Source: DATLFA01 sp039934635 (GTDB lineage: Bacteria; Actinomycetota; Acidimicrobiia; Acidimicrobiales; WLNW01). From it: a DNA stretch of 17,609 nucleotides. The stretch covers positions 1 through 17,609 of the forward strand of contig JBDTLT010000104.1 of NCBI GenBank assembly GCA_039934635.1, in the 5' to 3' direction. This document shows, one piece after another, positions 6,663-14,354 of the stretch (positions are counted from its first letter, which is position 1; each line of letters opens with the position of its first letter). The notes under the pieces are model-generated. The model had not been told where the DNA came from. It saw nothing but the letters and a program-made list of their open reading frames with translations, and did no database searches. Both the position numbers and the translations under genes were made by a program.

Positions 6663-7766
6663 ATGCGGCTCGAATCGGCCTTGTTGATCCGTGTCCGGGT
6701 GCCGTTGCGCCGACCGTTTCGCACCGCGCACGGTGTCACCACCGCCAAAGAGTCCGTGCTCGTCTGCCTGCACACCGACGAAGGCGTCGGGTGGGGCGAG
6801 TGTGCGGCCGAGATCGCACCGAGTTACACGGCCGAGTTCGTCGGCGGAGCGTGGCTCGTGCTCCGCGATCATCTGTTGCCGCGCTTGCTGTCCGGCCCAT
6901 GGTCGTCCTACGAAGAACTGGACGAACGCACGTCCACCGTGCGGGGCCATTCGATGGCCAAGGCGGCAATCGAAACCGCGCTGCTCGACGCGCACCTGCG
7001 TGAACGTAAGAAGAGCCTGGCAACGTATCTCGGTGCGACACGAAAAGCGGTGCCGGTCGGTGTCGTGGTCGATCTCGCGAGCGACCCTCGCGAGACGGCG
7101 GTGACGGCGGCCTTGCGGGTCGACGAAGGGTACCGGCGTATCAAGCTCAAGGTCGCGCCCGGCCGCGATGTCGACGTCGTGCGCATGGTACGCGAGGCGA
7201 TCGGGACCGCCGTCGGACTCTGGGTCGATGCCAACGGTACGTATACGAGTGACGATCGCGCGTTGCGGCTGCTCGACCAGCTCGGTCTGGGTCTCATCGA
7301 GCAGCCCCTCGATCCCGACGCGTGGTTGCAGTCTGGCGCGCTCGCCCGCGAGCTCGTCACCCCCATTTGTCTCGACGAATCGATCCGATCGGTGTCCGAC
7401 GTGCAACTGGCCCAGCATTTCGGTGCCGCCGATGTGGTCAACGTCAAACCCAGCCGCGTCGGCGGTGTGCGCGCGGCTCGCCAAATCGTCGAGGAATGTG
7501 CCGCGGCCGGCATCGACAGCTGGGTCGGCGGCATGCTCGACCTCGGCATCAATCGCGCAGTCAACTTGGCGGTCGCCGCGCTCGACGGCTGCACGCTGCC
7601 GGGTGACATCAGTGCGACCGACCGCTACTTCGATCGCGACATCACCGCACCGTTCGTGCTCGACCGCAACGGGTCGATGGCGGTGCCGAGCGGGCTCGGT
7701 ATCGGCGTGGAGATCGACGTCGAGGCCGTTGCCTCTTGCACCGTCGAGGAAATCACTCTCCGTTGA
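6663..7766 (+). CDS. menC: o-Succinylbenzoate synthase / N-succinylamino acid racemase family (MenC)
   Basis: This 367-residue enolase-superfamily enzyme carries the acid-base lysines Lys161-Leu-Lys163 (KLKV), metal ligands Asp189 (VDAN), Glu213 (IEQP) and Asp238 (LDES), and the opposing Lys262 (NVKPSRVGG). The C-terminal block WVGGMLDLGINRAVNLA to LPGDISATDRYF is typical of the MenC/NSAR branch rather than mandelate racemases. In menaquinone synthesis MenC dehydrates SHCHC to o-succinylbenzoate; close relatives racemise N-succinyl amino acids, and some do both. No other men gene is here, so the assignment is by family only. The start at 6663 matches family N-termini; an in-frame ATG at 6645 is possible. 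It diverges from acuI with a 52-bp gap and overlaps the DivIVA-like gene tail-to-tail by 14 bp. Confidence 0.87.
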   Translation: MRLESALLIRVRVPLRRPFRTAHGVTTAKESVLVCLHTDEGVGWGECAAEIAPSYTAEFVGGAWLVLRDHLLPRLLSGPWSSYEELDERTSTVRGHSMAKAAIETALLDAHLRERKKSLATYLGATRKAVPVGVVVDLASDPRETAVTAALRVDEGYRRIKLKVAPGRDVDVVRMVREAIGTAVGLWVDANGTYTSDDRALRLLDQLGLGLIEQPLDPDAWLQSGALARELVTPICLDESIRSVSDVQLAQHFGAADVVNVKPSRVGGVRAARQIVEECAAAGIDSWVGGMLDLGINRAVNLAVAALDGCTLPGDISATDRYFDRDITAPFVLDRNGSMAVPSGLGIGVEIDVEAVASCTVEEITLR

Positions 7767-8628
7767 TCATCCAGTCGCGACTCGGCTCGGCGCCCATGTC
7801 GTTGCCCATGAACGACGTGAACGCACGATCGAAGCTCTCGTCGGCGAGCATCTCGGCCGTCTCGAAGTCGGCATATTCGTCTGCTGCGTCAGCTCCGAGG
7901 GCATCTTCGGTGTCGACGACGTCGTCGGTCTTGACGGGATCCGGGACATCGCTTTCTGCGGCCTCGGCCCGAATCGTGTCGGACTCGGCGGCGGGCGGGA
8001 AGACTTCGACGGCCTCGTCCACCGCATCGGGATCGTCGACGGGATCGGGAGAGATCGCCGCCGCCCGGCGACGGGCCGAGCGCGATGGTGCGAGCTCGGG
8101 CGAGATGATGCCGCCGATGGCAGCCAGCTCGTGGATCTGGTCGTCGTTGCTGTAGTTGACGATCGACGTGACGACCTCCCGCAACCTGCCGTTGAGGTCG
8201 GAGTGGAACGCGAGCAGCGCGTCACGCTCACTCACGACCGTCTCGCGCACGATGGCCAGCATCTCGAGCTCGTCCGCGACCTTGCGGCGTTCTTCGGATA
8301 CGAGCGTCTTCGCGTCGGCACGAGCGACGATCACGCGCTCATGGGCTTCGGAGCGAGCGCCGGACACGATGTCGTGCGCTTCTTGCCGTGCCTCCGCCAC
8401 CATCTGCTCGCCGAGGCGAGCCACATGGTTGATCATCTGTGTCAGCGCTTCGTTCTCGTGGCTCAACTGGTCGAGTTGATGCTCGAGCAGTTGGATGCGT
8501 TGCTGCGCCGCGCTCATCTGGATGCTCGAGTCGGTGACGAATCGGTCGACTTCGGCGATCTCATAGCCTTTGCGCGAATAGGTGAATCGACGCAACGGCG
8601 CGCGCTGACTGCGCTCTGCTTGTTGCAT
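7753..8628 (-). CDS. DivIVA-domain coiled-coil protein
   Basis: This 291-residue protein starts at ATG 8628, preferred because AGGAG lies 8 nt upstream. An in-frame ATG at 8646 would add six residues but lacks a good ribosome site. The N-terminus has the DivIVA-type segment RRFTYSRKGYEIAEVDRFV, followed by about 120 residues of heptad-rich coiled coil rich in Glu, Gln, Arg and Ala. The last third is acidic and Pro/Ala-rich, low complexity and probably disordered. DivIVA/Wag31 proteins sense membrane curvature and position polar growth or division machinery in actinobacteria. This one could be such a scaffold, or a DivIVA-domain relative with another job. It converges on menC with a 14-bp overlap and diverges from the zinc-ribbon gene. 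Confidence 0.85.
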   Translation of the reverse strand: MQQAERSQRAPLRRFTYSRKGYEIAEVDRFVTDSSIQMSAAQQRIQLLEHQLDQLSHENEALTQMINHVARLGEQMVAEARQEAHDIVSGARSEAHERVIVARADAKTLVSEERRKVADELEMLAIVRETVVSERDALLAFHSDLNGRLREVVTSIVNYSNDDQIHELAAIGGIISPELAPSRSARRRAAAISPDPVDDPDAVDEAVEVFPPAAESDTIRAEAAESDVPDPVKTDDVVDTEDALGADAADEYADFETAEMLADESFDRAFTSFMGNDMGAEPSRDWMINGE

Positions 8629-8636
8629 CGAATCGT

Positions 8637-8641
8637 CTCCT
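8637..8641 (-). promoter_or_regulatory. Shine-Dalgarno deciding the DivIVA-like start
   Basis: AGGAG lies 8 nt before ATG 8628 and inside the longer frame that starts at 8646. This favours the shorter protein. Confidence 0.6.
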
Positions 8642-8742
8642 GCCATGTGTAAGTTCCCGTTTGTCTTTTCGGCGTGACTACCACGAAGTTGAGCGCTTGC
8701 GTGCAGCCAGTGGGCCGTTCGACCCAGGCGGGTGACGCGCGT

Positions 8743-8754
8743 TGGTCATGACCA
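8743..8754. promoter_or_regulatory. 12-bp perfect palindrome in a divergent intergenic region
   Basis: TGGTCATGACCA is identical on both strands. It sits about midway in the 208-bp gap between the DivIVA-like and zinc-ribbon genes and could be a dimeric regulator's operator serving either gene. Confidence 0.3.
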
Positions 8755-8772
8755 GGCGAGTCACGCCGCCTC

Positions 8773-8801
8773 ATGACGTGTCGACGTCTTCTGCGTACCG
8801 T
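8773..8801 (+). promoter_or_regulatory. Candidate promoter for the zinc-ribbon protein gene
   Basis: A -35-like ATGACG (8773-8778; 4 of 6 match to TTGACA) and a -10-like TACCGT (8796-8801) are separated by 17 bp. The start codon is at 8837, giving a leader of roughly 29 nt with AAGGA as ribosome site. Confidence 0.4.
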
Positions 8802-8836
8802 GGGTTCACCGGCTCGACAAGCAAGGAAGTACGCAA

Positions 8837-9757
8837 GTGAACCTGTCCGAACGTCTCGCGAAAGCGGCTATGGATCGGCGCAGACAGCCGGAGCCCAGCG
8901 CCCCCCGCTTCATCGTCACGTCAATCGATTCCGAACCGAGAGCAGCGGCGCTCCCCGAACCTGCGCAAGAGCCCGTCGATCCGGGCCGCGTGTCGGTGAT
9001 GAAGATGCGCCTGCCCGAGCCGGCAAGCCCCGACGCGGCGGCGACGCCGAGCACCGGTCTTCCGTTGTGGCAGCGACCATTCGAAGAAGTCATGCGCTAT
9101 GGCGCGCTCGCGACCGTGACCTCGCTCCCGATCCAACCACGCGACGGCGACACCGTCGACGAAGATCTCGATGACGCCGTACTCGCGGAGGCCATCCCGA
9201 TGCCGGGCGTCTGGATGCCGACGGCAACCGCCGACCTCCCGCCGCTGGCATCGTCACAGGCCCACGACCTCGCCAGTGGCTCGCTGAGTTCCGAGCAGCC
9301 AGGCCACAGCCGTTCCCCTCACAACCACCTTTCCGATCAGATCGCGATGATCAACCTCGACGACGTCGCGATCGATGCCGAGATCGTGCTCGATGGCCCG
9401 TCGGCCGACGACCTTTATCAGCGCCTGTTCGACGCGACGCAACAACAATCACCACGCGTCACATTCGGACCGATCGATCTGCGCGATCAAATCGCTACTC
9501 GCGCCGAAGGCGCGGCCACGACACTGCCCCACACCGAAGAAGCGGCACCGCTGTTCCGTTTCGAAAGCTCGGCGAAGGTCGTGCTGCCACGGGCCGATGA
9601 CGTGCACAACTGCCCCCAGTGTGGTGCGACCGCTCGTGTCGACATCCACGATCCTCTGCGGGGACGTGTGCACCTCAGCTGCGCCGACTGCTTCAAGATG
9701 TGGCAGGAGCGGGTCGAGACGACCGCAGACTCCGACGAACCGTTCATGCGCGACTGA
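8837..9757 (+). CDS. Protein of unknown function with C-terminal zinc ribbon
   Basis: This 306-residue protein starts at GTG 8837 with AAGGA about 9 nt upstream. I do not recognise the family. The N-terminus (NLSERLAKAAMDRRR) is a short basic amphipathic helix. Residues 16-170 are Pro/Ala/Asp-rich and look disordered, with short ordered islands such as WQRPFEEVMRYGAL (78-91). A region around 170-200 (MINLDDVAIDAEIVLDG..DDLYQRLFDAT) looks helical. The C-terminus carries CPQC (259-262) and CADC (282-285), a four-Cys zinc ribbon. Most likely it is a cytoplasmic adaptor that binds protein or nucleic acid, since no catalytic motif is visible. It diverges from the DivIVA-like gene, which raises the possibility of a cell-division or envelope link, but this is only positional. 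It ends 4 bp from the convergent MBL hydrolase gene. Confidence 0.8.
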   Translation: MNLSERLAKAAMDRRRQPEPSAPRFIVTSIDSEPRAAALPEPAQEPVDPGRVSVMKMRLPEPASPDAAATPSTGLPLWQRPFEEVMRYGALATVTSLPIQPRDGDTVDEDLDDAVLAEAIPMPGVWMPTATADLPPLASSQAHDLASGSLSSEQPGHSRSPHNHLSDQIAMINLDDVAIDAEIVLDGPSADDLYQRLFDATQQQSPRVTFGPIDLRDQIATRAEGAATTLPHTEEAAPLFRFESSAKVVLPRADDVHNCPQCGATARVDIHDPLRGRVHLSCADCFKMWQERVETTADSDEPFMRD

Positions 9758-9761
9758 CGGC

Positions 9762-10475
9762 TCAGCCGCCGAACATCGCCATCCACTGCTCGACGCTGCG
9801 CGGGCGAAAAACGAAGTTGTGCTGACGCGTCTCGCCCATCGGCGCGGATGGCTCGGCCGAATACAGATGGCCGGGATACAACACGGCATCGTCGGGTACC
9901 TTCGCCAAGCGTTGTGTGAGGCTGTAGTACATCTCGCGTGAGTCACTGCCCGGGAGATCGGTGCGACCACAGCCGTCGAGGAACAACGTGTCGCCGGCGA
10001 CAAGACGATTGGCAACGAGAAAGCACTGACTGCCCGGTGTATGGCCGGGCGTGTGGATCAACTCGATGTCGATGGCGCCGACGCTGACCACATCTCCGCT
10101 GTCGTGCAACTGCAGGTCTTGGTCGCCGACACCGGTGGTCTTGCGTACGTAATCGGCTTCGTCGCGTTGTATGTGGATCGGCACCGTCACGCGCTCGAGC
10201 AGATCGGCGATGCCGACAACCTCGAAGCCCATCATGGATCCGCCGATGTGATCGGCGTGATAGTGCGTGCCGAGCGCGCCCACGAGTCGCATGCCGTCGG
10301 CTTCGAGCACGGTAAGGATGTCATCGACGTTGTAGGCGGGGTCGACGACGACCGCTTCGCCGGTCTCGCGGTCGCCCACGAGGTACGCGAAGTTGACCAT
10401 CTGCTGGGCCATCCGGTCGCCCTTGGCCAGATCTCGACCTGACAACAATTGGCGGAAATACAAGCGATCGTCCAT
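9762..10475 (-). CDS. MBL-fold metallo-hydrolase (ETHE1 / glyoxalase II-like)
   Basis: This 237-residue metallo-beta-lactamase-fold protein has ligands HYHADH (His71, His73, Asp75, His76), HTPGHTPGS (His145), GDTLF (Asp162) and YPGH (His203). The segment LFLDGCGRTDLPGSDSREMYYSL is very like the persulfide dioxygenase (ETHE1) branch, which oxidises glutathione or low-molecular-weight persulfide using one mononuclear iron. Hydroxyacylglutathione hydrolases share most of these motifs. The N-terminus (LYFRQLLSGRDLAKGD to NFAYLVGD) is somewhat longer than in minimal ETHE1. It is cytoplasmic. The start at ATG 10475 leaves 17 bp to the divergent desaturase, with TACGAT ending 6 nt before the ATG, consistent with a leaderless mRNA. 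Confidence 0.9.
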   Translation of the reverse strand: MDDRLYFRQLLSGRDLAKGDRMAQQMVNFAYLVGDRETGEAVVVDPAYNVDDILTVLEADGMRLVGALGTHYHADHIGGSMMGFEVVGIADLLERVTVPIHIQRDEADYVRKTTGVGDQDLQLHDSGDVVSVGAIDIELIHTPGHTPGSQCFLVANRLVAGDTLFLDGCGRTDLPGSDSREMYYSLTQRLAKVPDDAVLYPGHLYSAEPSAPMGETRQHNFVFRPRSVEQWMAMFGG

Positions 10476-10492
10476 AGCCGTATCGTAGGGGC
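10476..10492. promoter_or_regulatory. 17-bp divergent region with interlocked -10-like elements
   Basis: On the plus strand TATCGT (10481-10486) ends 6 nt before the desaturase ATG. On the minus strand TACGAT (10487-10482) ends 6 nt before the MBL ATG. Both fit TANNNT at leaderless spacing and they overlap by 5 bp. The plus strand also has AGGGG directly before ATG, too close for usual initiation. Confidence 0.45.
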
Positions 10493-11460
10493 ATGACCAC
10501 GGGTCCGAGCACGGTGCGCCTCAACGTCGTACCTCCGGCCGCCTCATTGCCTGACGTGTTACCGACCGATCGGCTGCGCGGCGGCGCCCGTCTGCGTACC
10601 GACCTACGGGCCGAGTTGCGCCGCATTCCCAACGGCGCCAACGCGCTCACCGTCGCCTCGCTCTGGGTGCAGATCGCGGTGGTCATCGGCGGCGCCATTT
10701 GGCTACATCACCCCGTCGTGTGGGTCCTGGCCTTCCTGCTGATGGGCCGGGCCTTTTCGCAGTTGCTGATCCTCGGGCACGAGGCGGCGCACTTGTTGTT
10801 GTTCTCGAACCGCCGCGTCAACGACTTCGTCGGCAAGTGGCTGCTCGACTACCCCGGGCTCGTGCCGTTCGAGATCTACCGCAAGGGCCACATGGCGCAT
10901 CACAAAGACGAGATGGGTCCGGACGAACCGGACAAGGCGTTGTACGCGGCCTATCCCGTGACGCGGGCATCGCTGCGGCGCAAGCTGACCCGCGATGCGT
11001 TTTTCGTCAGCGGGTGGAAGAACCTGCGTCCGTTGTTCGGCGCATTGCGATCACCGACCGGCCGACCCATCGCGCTCTCTATCCTCGCCGCGCAAGTGGT
11101 CCTGATTGCGGGGTTCACCGCGCTCGGGCGCCCCGAGTTGTACGTGTTCCTCTGGCTCGCGCCGTGGATGACGGTGTGGCGCGTGATCAACCGCCTGCGC
11201 GCCATCGCCGAGCACGGCGGCATGATTCGTTCGAACGACCGCCGCCAGACGACCCACCACGTGCAGCAATCGGCGCTCGCGCGATTCGCGCTCGTGCCGT
11301 ACAACACGGGTTGGCATCTCGCGCACCACGTGGACATCGGCATCCCGTATCGCAACCTGCCCGCACTGCATCGCGAACTCGACGCTGCGGGCTGGGTCAC
11401 GCCCGAGCTCGTGTATCCCAACTACCGCGCGCTGTGGCGCGCGCTGGCGAGCCGCCCGTC

Positions 11461-11467
<7 letters not shown>
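10493..11467 (+). CDS. Membrane fatty acid desaturase
   Basis: This 324-residue integral membrane protein has the three His boxes of non-haem di-iron desaturases: HEAAH (96-100), HMAHH (133-137) and HLAHH (275-279). Hydrophobic spans lie at about 52-71, 75-94, 192-211 and 214-230, with the His boxes on the cytoplasmic side by family knowledge. AEHGG (239-243) is a further conserved-looking segment. It introduces a double bond into a fatty acyl chain, or hydroxylates a related lipid, using O2 and electrons from a ferredoxin or similar donor. Neither regiospecificity nor donor can be read here. The N-terminal 40 residues are Pro/Arg-rich and hydrophilic. The 3' end overlaps larC tail-to-tail by 7 bp, its stop lying beside the Asp-His repeat of larC. 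Confidence 0.92.
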
Positions 11468-12645
<1,178 letters not shown>

Positions 12646-12646
12646 G

Positions 12647-13393
12647 TCAGCATCCTCGCAGTCGCAGCACCCGCAGCACTGCGCAGGCCGCGCCGAAACC
12701 GTTGTCGATGCCGACGACGGTGACGCCCGAGGCGCACGACGCGTGCATCGCCAGCAGAGCGGTGACACCGTCGAGCGCGGCGCCGTAGCCGACGCTCGTC
12801 GGCACGGCGATGACAGGCCCCGCGGCGAGACCGCCCACGACGCTGGCCAAGGCGCCTTCCATGCCGGCGACGACGACCACGGCGTCGGCGGACACGATCT
12901 CGTCGATGTGGGCCAGCAGCCGGTGCAGGCCGGCGACTCCGACGTCGGTCACGCGACGGGCATCGATCCCGTGCGCGTCGAGAATCGTCGCGCATTCGTC
13001 GGCCACGGACAGGTCCGCGGTGCCGGCCGTGACGACGGCAACGGTGGCGCGGCGCCGCTCGGCCGGGCGCCAGACGACGGTCGCGCCGTAGCGCTGCGCG
13101 CCAGGGTTGGCCGCCATCGCGGCGTCGGCCTGCGCGTCATCGACCCGGCTCAACACGATCGGGCCTGATCCGTTGGCGCAGAGCTCGGCCACGATCTCTG
13201 CACATTGAGTGGGCGTTTTGCCCGGCGCGTAGACCGCCTCGGGCAGGCCTTGGCGCAACGAACGGTGATGATCGACCTTCGTATGGCCCAAGTCAGCGAA
13301 GGGCAGCCGGCGCAGCGCGGCGACGGCATCGTCGGGATGTACGCGACCCGCAGCCACATCGGCGAGCAAACTGTGCAGGGAGGCCTCGTCCAC
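12647..13393 (-). CDS. larB: LarB, pyridinium-3,5-biscarboxylate mononucleotide synthase
   Basis: This 248-residue protein (from GTG 13393) has LarB hallmarks: DHHRSLRQGLPEAVYAPGKT near the N-terminus, VVVAGMEGALASVVGG, PVIAVPTSVGYGAAL, then MHASCASGV and GIDNGFGAA near the C-terminus. LarB carboxylates and hydrolyses nicotinic acid adenine dinucleotide, the first step towards the nickel-pincer cofactor, and shares its fold with PurE. I chose GTG 13393 because GGGGAGG lies 8 nt upstream. The in-frame ATG at 13414 would add seven residues and its codon would overlap the divergent pheA start. It ends one base before larC, so larB-larC form a coupled pair. LarE, which adds sulfur, must be elsewhere if the pathway is complete. 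Confidence 0.93.
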   Translation of the reverse strand: MDEASLHSLLADVAAGRVHPDDAVAALRRLPFADLGHTKVDHHRSLRQGLPEAVYAPGKTPTQCAEIVAELCANGSGPIVLSRVDDAQADAAMAANPGAQRYGATVVWRPAERRRATVAVVTAGTADLSVADECATILDAHGIDARRVTDVGVAGLHRLLAHIDEIVSADAVVVVAGMEGALASVVGGLAAGPVIAVPTSVGYGAALDGVTALLAMHASCASGVTVVGIDNGFGAACAVLRVLRLRGC

Positions 13394-13398
13394 GTCAC

Positions 13399-13404
13399 TA
13401 TCCT
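13399..13404 (+). promoter_or_regulatory. Candidate -10 for a leaderless pheA transcript
   Basis: TATCCT fits TANNNT and ends 8 nt before ATG 13413. No purine-rich ribosome site precedes that ATG: the preceding bases are CCTCCCCGTTC, the reverse of larB's Shine-Dalgarno. Confidence 0.3.
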
Positions 13405-13408
13405 CCCC
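13402..13408 (-). promoter_or_regulatory. Shine-Dalgarno of larB
   Basis: GGGGAGG on the minus strand lies 8 nt before GTG 13393 and downstream of the alternative ATG 13414, so it supports the shorter larB. Confidence 0.6.
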
Positions 13409-13412
13409 GTTC

Positions 13413-14354
13413 ATGGCCCCGTCCGCATTACCCGCCCCTGTCGTCGCCTTCCTCGGGCCGGCCGGGACCTTTACGGAACAGGCCTTGTTCACGCAGTCGG
13501 ACCTGGCGCAGGGTCAATTGCGACCGATCGTGTCGATCCCCGAGGTGTTGCATCACGTGGCCGACGGCACGGCCGACATCGGGTTCGTACCGATCGAGAA
13601 CGCCATCGAGGGCACGGTCAACCTGACCCTCGACACGCTCGCGTTCGATCTCGACCTGTTGATACGGCGCGAGGTCGTCATCAACATCAGCCTCAATCTG
13701 CTCGCACCCCCCGGCGTTCGTCTGGCCGACATCACGCGTGTCCTGTCGATACCGGTTGCCACCGCGCAGTGCTGGAAGTACCTCCACGACCACCTGCCCG
13801 GCGTCCGCATCGACGCCGCGAACTCGACGGCCGAGGCGGCCGAGATCGTCGCGCGCGACGCCGACGGCCACAGCGCGGCCCTCGCACCGGCGCGCGCCGC
13901 GGTGGTGTACGGCCTCGACATTGTTGCCGCCGACGTCGAAGACCATCCCGAGAACAAGACACGCTTCGTCGCCGTCGCGCGTGAGGGAGTGCCGGCGCCG
14001 AGCGGCCACGACAAGACATCGATCGTCGTGTTCCAGCGGGCCAACGTACCGGGCAGCCTGCTCGCCATCTTGCAAGAGTTCGCGGCGCGTTCGATCAACT
14101 TGACCAAGCTCGAATCGCGCCCGACCAAGGTGTCGCTCGGTGACTATTGCTTCATCATCGACCTCGACGGGCACATCGCCGACGAATTGGTAGCCGACGC
14201 GTTGAGGGCAGTGCATGCCAAGCAGGCACAGGTGAAGTTTCTCGGGTCCTACCCCGCAGCGGGCGAGCACGGCGCGGCCGTGCGCGAAGAGGTGCAGACC
14301 TCGTGGCGACTCGCCGACGAATGGATCTCGCGGCTGCGCGGGCAGATCGGCTAA
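13413..14354 (+). CDS. pheA: Prephenate dehydratase with C-terminal ACT domain
   Basis: This 313-residue monofunctional PheA has the catalytic domain at about residues 10-190: AFLGPAGTFTEQAL (12-25), FVPIENAIEGTVN (58-70), VATAQCW (115-121) and NKTRFVAV (181-188), where Thr183 and Arg184 belong to the conserved TRF motif needed for catalysis. The ACT domain follows (about 200-280) with NVPGSLLAIL and LTKLESRP (230-237), the segment that binds phenylalanine for feedback inhibition. The enzyme converts prephenate to phenylpyruvate in phenylalanine synthesis, in the cytoplasm. It has no chorismate mutase domain. A short Ala/Pro-rich extension precedes the fold. It starts within the larB 5' region and overlaps murD2 tail-to-tail by 4 bp. 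Confidence 0.95.
   Translation: MAPSALPAPVVAFLGPAGTFTEQALFTQSDLAQGQLRPIVSIPEVLHHVADGTADIGFVPIENAIEGTVNLTLDTLAFDLDLLIRREVVINISLNLLAPPGVRLADITRVLSIPVATAQCWKYLHDHLPGVRIDAANSTAEAAEIVARDADGHSAALAPARAAVVYGLDIVAADVEDHPENKTRFVAVAREGVPAPSGHDKTSIVVFQRANVPGSLLAILQEFAARSINLTKLESRPTKVSLGDYCFIIDLDGHIADELVADALRAVHAKQAQVKFLGSYPAAGEHGAAVREEVQTSWRLADEWISRLRGQIG

Noticed and set aside
12646..12768. N-terminal extension of larC (41 codons)
   Set aside because: It lies inside the larB coding region, is Cys/Arg-rich, and family N-termini match the ATG at 12645.
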